From: Betaproteobacteria bacterium UBA2293
GTDB taxonomy: Bacteria > Pseudomonadota > Gammaproteobacteria > Burkholderiales > Rhodocyclaceae
Assembly: GCA_002345845.1 (NCBI GenBank)
Contig: DDWF01000190.1
Span: 1 to 13,232, forward strand
Reading direction: 5' to 3'
Length of the DNA stretch: 13,232 nt
The notes under the pieces are model-generated. The model saw only the letters and a program-made list of their open reading frames with translations, was not told the DNA's origin and searched no databases. The position numbers and the translations under genes were made by a program. The first letter of the stretch is position 1. Every line of letters begins with the position of its first letter. Of this stretch, positions 7,971 through 13,232 are shown in pieces.

Positions 7971-10036
7971 CTAAAGTTCTGCAATACCCCGGCGATGCGC
8001 TCGAGGCCCCATTCCAGTTCTTCTTCGCTGATCACCAGCGGCGGCGCCAGACGCAGCACCGTGCCGTGGGTATCCCGGGTCAGCACCCCGTTCTCCAGCA
8101 AGGCCAGAACCACCTCTGCGGCATCGACCCGTTGCGGATCCAGCTCGACACCGGCGAACAGGCCACGACCGCGAACCGCCTTGATGATCGGCATGCCCTC
8201 TGCCACTTGGTTCAGCCGGGCGAGTAAAAGTTCGCCGAGGCGGCGTGAATTTTCGATCAGGTCCTCTTCCTCGAGCACGTCGAGAGCGGACAGCGCGACG
8301 GCGGCGGCCAGCGGATTGCCACCAAAGGTCGAGCCATGATCACCCGGCGTGAACACACGCATCACCCGGTCATCGGCGAGAAAGGCGGAAACCGGCAGCA
8401 GACCACCGCCGAGCGCCTTGCCGAGGATCACCCCATCGGGTCGAACCGGCTCGTGCTGACAGGCCAGCAACTTGCCGGTGCGGCCAAGGCCGGTCTGCAC
8501 TTCGTCGACAATGAACAACACCTCATGCCGCCGGCAGATCGCCGCGCAAGCTGTCAGATAGCCATTCGGTGGCAGCAGGATGCCGCCCTCACCCTGGATC
8601 GGCTCGACCAGGAAGGCGGCGGTATGCGGTGTGATGGCCGCGGCCAGCGCCCCGGCATCGCCGTAGGGCACGGTTTTCAGGCCGGGCAGGAAGGGACCGA
8701 AGCCGTCGCGGTACTGGGCTTCGGTCGACAGGCCGATGATGGCGAGCGAGCGGCCATGGAAATTGCCGGCGCAGGCGATGATCTCGGCCTTGCCCTCGGG
8801 TACCCCCTTGACCTTGTAAGCCCACTTGCGCGCCGCCTTGAGCGCTGTCTCGACAGCCTCCAGACCGGTATTGACCGGCAACACCCGCTCGTAGCCGGTG
8901 AGCAGCGACAGGCGCCGCAGCAACAGGGGCAGGCGGTCATTGGAAAAGGCCCGCGAGGTGACCGCCAGACGCCCGGCCTGATCGATCAGTGTCGCCAGCA
9001 GGCGCGGATGGCCGTGGCCGAAGCTGGTCGCTGAATAGGCGGCCATCATATCGAGATAGCGGCGGCCGGCGACATCGGTCAGCCAGCAGCCATGACCTTC
9101 GCTGAGGACCACCGGCAATGGCGCGTAATTGCGCGCGCCGAAGCCGGCTTCCCAGCGCTGCAGCGTCGCCGCATCGGGCGCCGAGGCGGCGTCGAGCAAT
9201 TCGAGCACCAGCCGGGCGGTGCGGCCGTCGGGATCGGCCAGCGGATTGTATTCGGCGATTTCCAGGGCGACGCAGTCACGTTCGCGCAGGATACCGCGCA
9301 GTCCCGGCAGCAGCTCCTCCGGCAACAGGCCGTCGGCCACCGGCGTCGACACGCCCGGTGCCGGCAGCGGATCAAGGGCATCGAGATCGAGGCTGACGCC
9401 CCACGGGCCATTGCCGACCAGTCGGCGCGCTTCGGCCAGCACCTCTTCGATGCCGCGCGCTTCGATTTCTGCCATGCCGTACCAGCGCACGCCGAGTTCG
9501 CCAAGACAGGCCACTTCTGCCGGCTCGTAGCTGCGCACGCCAATGACCACGGTCCGCGCTGGATCGAGTGGCGGGCCGGGGATCTCTGCCAGTTGCGGAT
9601 CACCCAGGCCAAACAAGGCGGCCAACGGCATGCCATGAGCGTTACCGGAGGGACTGCTGGCCGGCGTATGGGCATCGAGATGGGCGTCGATCCAGATCAA
9701 TCCGGGCGCTTCGCCCAGCGCCCGACCGACACCACGCCAAGTGCCGGCCGCCATCGCATGGTCGCCACCGATGACCAGGGGCCGTTCGCCGGCGCGCAGC
9801 GCCGCCTCGGCAGCATCGGCAACGTTGGCGAGCAGATGGCCAAGGGCACCGCTCGACAGTTCGGGATGCAGCATTACCGGCCACGTCGCTGCCAGGCCGT
9901 TGTGGGCGATCACGGAACAGAGGCCGGCCCGGCGCAGGGCATCGGGGCCACTATCGCAGCCGGGAGCGGGTGCGCCGAGCGCACTGGCCACACCGATGCA
10001 GCGCACCGCGGGATTGAGCGAGATGAGTCTGCGCAT
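7946..10036 (-). CDS. Bifunctional arginase / ornithine aminotransferase fusion
   Basis: One uninterrupted 696-residue frame joins two full enzymes. Residues 1 to about 285 are an arginase (arginine to ornithine plus urea). All Mn ligands of the ureohydrolase fold are present: His93 (GGDH), Asp117, His119 and Asp121 (DAHLDAH), Asp217 and Asp219 (SLDLDALDP). SGNAHGMP (His134) and AEYNP (Glu262) favour true arginase over agmatinase. Residues from about 295 to 690 are a class III PLP aminotransferase of the ornithine-delta type (ornithine plus 2-oxoglutarate to glutamate semialdehyde plus glutamate). It has NYAPLPVVLSEG, YSATSFGHGHP (Tyr334), LPVNTGLEAVETALK, GNFHGR (Arg429), EPIQGEGG, VDEVQTGLGRTGK (Asp511), GKALGGG with the PLP Lys540, and HGSTFGGNP. 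Tyr334 and Arg429 match residues that give OAT its ornithine preference. The linker is only about ten residues (ASAPDAATLQ). MRRLISLNP is chosen as start because of its ribosome site and arginase-like N-terminus. Separate rocF and rocD are the usual form. Confidence 0.95.
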   Translation of the reverse strand: MRRLISLNPAVRCIGVASALGAPAPGCDSGPDALRRAGLCSVIAHNGLAATWPVMLHPELSSGALGHLLANVADAAEAALRAGERPLVIGGDHAMAAGTWRGVGRALGEAPGLIWIDAHLDAHTPASSPSGNAHGMPLAALFGLGDPQLAEIPGPPLDPARTVVIGVRSYEPAEVACLGELGVRWYGMAEIEARGIEEVLAEARRLVGNGPWGVSLDLDALDPLPAPGVSTPVADGLLPEELLPGLRGILRERDCVALEIAEYNPLADPDGRTARLVLELLDAASAPDAATLQRWEAGFGARNYAPLPVVLSEGHGCWLTDVAGRRYLDMMAAYSATSFGHGHPRLLATLIDQAGRLAVTSRAFSNDRLPLLLRRLSLLTGYERVLPVNTGLEAVETALKAARKWAYKVKGVPEGKAEIIACAGNFHGRSLAIIGLSTEAQYRDGFGPFLPGLKTVPYGDAGALAAAITPHTAAFLVEPIQGEGGILLPPNGYLTACAAICRRHEVLFIVDEVQTGLGRTGKLLACQHEPVRPDGVILGKALGGGLLPVSAFLADDRVMRVFTPGDHGSTFGGNPLAAAVALSALDVLEEEDLIENSRRLGELLLARLNQVAEGMPIIKAVRGRGLFAGVELDPQRVDAAEVVLALLENGVLTRDTHGTVLRLAPPLVISEEELEWGLERIAGVLQNFSGRPRLVA

Positions 10037-10137
10037 GCCGAGTCCCCTTTCCTTCCGCAGGAGAACCGCCCTGTTGCCTGTTGGACTACGTTTCAGCCTC
10101 CAGGTTCGAGGCATTCGGCATGTTTCTTCGCATCATG
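10037..10137 (-). promoter_or_regulatory. Leader region of the arginase-OAT gene
   Basis: About 100 bases separate the gltBD terminator from the arginase-OAT start, so a promoter for the fusion gene is expected here. I could not recognise a good sigma-70 or sigma-54 promoter. A small inverted repeat, GCCTC (10096-10100) and GAGGC (10108-10112) with a 7-base loop, is the only structure seen, and it could be a chance match. The promoter call rests on position alone. Confidence 0.3.
10043..10056 (-). promoter_or_regulatory. Ribosome binding site deciding the arginase-OAT start
   Basis: On the minus strand GGAAGGAAAGGGGA ends 6 bases before the ATG at 10036. The frame is open for another 26 codons to an ATG at 10114, but that upstream ATG has no purine-rich site and the added residues do not look like arginase. 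This supports 10036 as the start. Confidence 0.7.
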
Positions 10138-10173
10138 AAAAAAGCCCCGCCGGCTTTCGCCGGTCGGGGCTTT
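10138..10173 (-). terminator. Intrinsic terminator of the gltBD operon
   Basis: On the transcribed strand, AAAGCCCCG (10173-10165) pairs with CGGGGCTTT (10149-10141) and the inner CCGGC/GCCGG arms close on a GAAA tetraloop (10158-10155), with a single-base bulge at 10164. The stem runs directly into six T residues (complement of 10138-10143). It begins 17 bases after the gltD stop, so this is a textbook Rho-independent terminator for gltD that isolates gltBD from the arginase-OAT gene. Confidence 0.93.
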
Positions 10174-10189
10174 CGGGAACGGCGGCGAC

Positions 10190-11655
10190 TTAACGCGGCA
10201 GGACCGTCGACCCCATCAGGAAGGCATCGACTTCGCGGGCGGCCTGACGACCCTCACGGATTGCCCAGACCACCAGCGATTGGCCACGACGGACATCCCC
10301 AGCAGCATAGACCTTGTCGACATTGGTCTTGTAGCAGCCAACGCCGTCAGTGGTCGCCTTGGCGTTCTGACGCGCATCCTTTTCGACGCCGAAGGCATCA
10401 AGCAGACCGCCGACCGGATTGGTGAAGCCCATGGCCAGGAAGGCGGCATCGCACGGCAGTTCGAATTCCGAACCGGCGATCTCGCTCATCTTGCCGTCCT
10501 TCCACTCCAGACGAACGGCCTTCAGCGCCTTGACGTTGCCCTTGCCATCATCGACGAAGCCCTTGGTGGCGACGGCGAAATCGCGGGAGCAGCCTTCGTC
10601 GTGCGACGACGAGGTACGCAGTTTGTACGGCCAGTACGGCCAGGTCAGCGCCTTGTTTTCCTCTTCCGGCGGCATCGGCATCAGTTCGAACTGGGTCACC
10701 GAGGCAGCGCCGTGGCGATTGGAAGTGCCGACGCAGTCGGAGCCGGTATCGCCGCCACCGATGACGATGACGTGCTTGCCCTTGACGTTGATCGGATTCT
10801 TCTTGCCTTGCTGGACTTCCTTGTTCTGCGGAATGAGGAATTCCAGGGCGGCGTAGATGCCCTTCAGTTCGCGGCCCGGCACCGGCAGGTCGCGCGGCAC
10901 TTCCGAACCGGCGGCGAGGATCACCGCATCGAAATCCTTCTTCAGCTGTTCGGCCGAGACGAAATCGGTGGCATCGTTGTTGATGCCGGCCGGCACCTTC
11001 TTGTCACCGATCACGACCTTCGTGCGGAACGTCACACCTTCGGCCTCCATCTGGGCAACGCGGCGATCGACAACGGTTTTTTCCATCTTGAAGTCGGGAA
11101 TGCCATAAGCCAGCAGGCCGCCGAGACGGTCGCTCTTTTCGAACACCGTCACCTCGTGACCGACGCGCGCCAACTGCTGGGCAGCGGCCAGACCGGCCGG
11201 GCCGGAACCGACGATGGCGACCTTCTTGCCGGTCTTCGACTTCGGCGGCTGCGGCACCACCCAACCCATGTCCCAGCCCTTGTCGATGATGAAGTGCTCG
11301 ATCGACTTGATGCCCACCGGCGCGGCGTTGATGCCGAGCGTGCAGGCGGCTTCACAGGGCGCCGGACAGATGCGGCCGGTGAAGTCGGGGAAGTTGTTGG
11401 TCGAGTGCAGCACTTCCAGGGCCTGCTTCCAGTTGCCGCGGTAAACCAGATCATTCCAGTCGGGAATGATGTTGTTCACCGGACAACCGTTATTGCAGAA
11501 CGGAATACCACAGTCCATGCAGCGCGCGCCCTGAACCTTGGCGTCCTCATCGGACAGCGTGTGGACGAATTCCTTGTAGTGCTTCAGGCGGCTTTCCACC
11601 GGCTCGTAAGCCTCGGACAGGCGTTCGAACTCCATGAAACCAGTCGGCTTGCCCA

Positions 11656-11656
<1 letters not shown>
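10190..11656 (-). CDS. gltD: Glutamate synthase (NADPH) small subunit
   Basis: GltD supplies electrons from NADPH through FAD and iron-sulfur centres to GltB, which makes two glutamates from glutamine and 2-oxoglutarate. The 488-residue length is normal for the beta subunit. The N-terminal Fe-S region has Cys46, Cys49, Cys54 and Cys58 ([14 protein letters not shown]) and a second group Cys97, Cys101, Cys105 (CPAPCEAAC). The FAD-binding Rossmann motif is [14 protein letters not shown] (147-159 region). The NADPH-binding motif is [15 protein letters not shown] (about 296-310), and the C-terminal FAD motif is [18 protein letters not shown]. The ATG overlaps the gltB stop by one base (TAATG, 11658-11654), and a strong AAGGAGG (complement of 11664-11670) lies within the last gltB codons, so the two subunits are made in a coupled way. 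A terminator follows 17 bases after the stop. Confidence 0.98.

Positions 11657-13232
<1,576 letters not shown>

Noticed and set aside
7946..10036. Agmatinase or another ureohydrolase as the N-terminal domain, or an acetylornithine/GABA aminotransferase as the C-terminal domain
   Set aside because: The arginase-type SGNAHGMP and AEYNP segments favour arginase. NYAPLPV, YSATSFGHGHP and GNFHGR favour ornithine delta-aminotransferase over the related class III enzymes.
10037..10114. Upstream ATG at 10114 as start of the arginase-OAT gene
   Set aside because: It lacks a ribosome site, adds 26 residues unlike arginase, and skips the strong site just before 10036.

Overview
This GC-rich window carries seven or more protein genes, all on the minus strand, packed with short gaps. 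The protein sequences (GlmU, GlmS, GltB/GltD, YeaG/YeaH/SpoVR) look proteobacterial, and the gene set and style best fit a betaproteobacterium of the Rhodocyclales type (Dechloromonas/Azospira-like). That placement is an inference from sequence resemblance, not a search. No tRNA, rRNA, CRISPR array, transposase or phage gene is visible, and no gene-free stretch exceeds 153 bases.

In the direction of transcription (right to left) the layout is as follows. (1) 13232-10190: the 3' part of gltB and all of gltD, the two subunits of NADPH glutamate synthase, joined by a TAATG stop/start overlap and closed by a strong intrinsic terminator at 10138-10173. (2) 10036-7946: one continuous gene for a 696-residue protein that joins a complete arginase to a complete ornithine aminotransferase. 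(3) 7864-3091: the stress operon yeaG (PrkA-type kinase), yeaH (DUF444, von Willebrand A-like) and spoVR/ycgB, the last two joined by an ATGA overlap. (4) 3016-2282: a small protein with three predicted membrane helices, a charged helix and a C-terminal winged helix, tentatively of the YEATS-associated three-TM (YLATT) type. (5) 2236-1: glmU and the first 260 codons of glmS, for UDP-GlcNAc synthesis, separated by an unusual array of 7-bp repeats that forms a long hairpin.

Most of the window deals with glutamate, glutamine and arginine nitrogen. GOGAT makes glutamate. The arginase-OAT fusion would turn arginine into urea plus glutamate semialdehyde while passing an amino group to 2-oxoglutarate. 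GlmS spends glutamine to make glucosamine-6-phosphate. In E. coli yeaGH is induced in nitrogen starvation and stationary phase, so its position next to arginine catabolism and GOGAT may be functional. The most notable items are the bifunctional arginase-OAT protein, the heptamer hairpin between glmU and glmS, and the membrane/winged-helix protein upstream of glmU.
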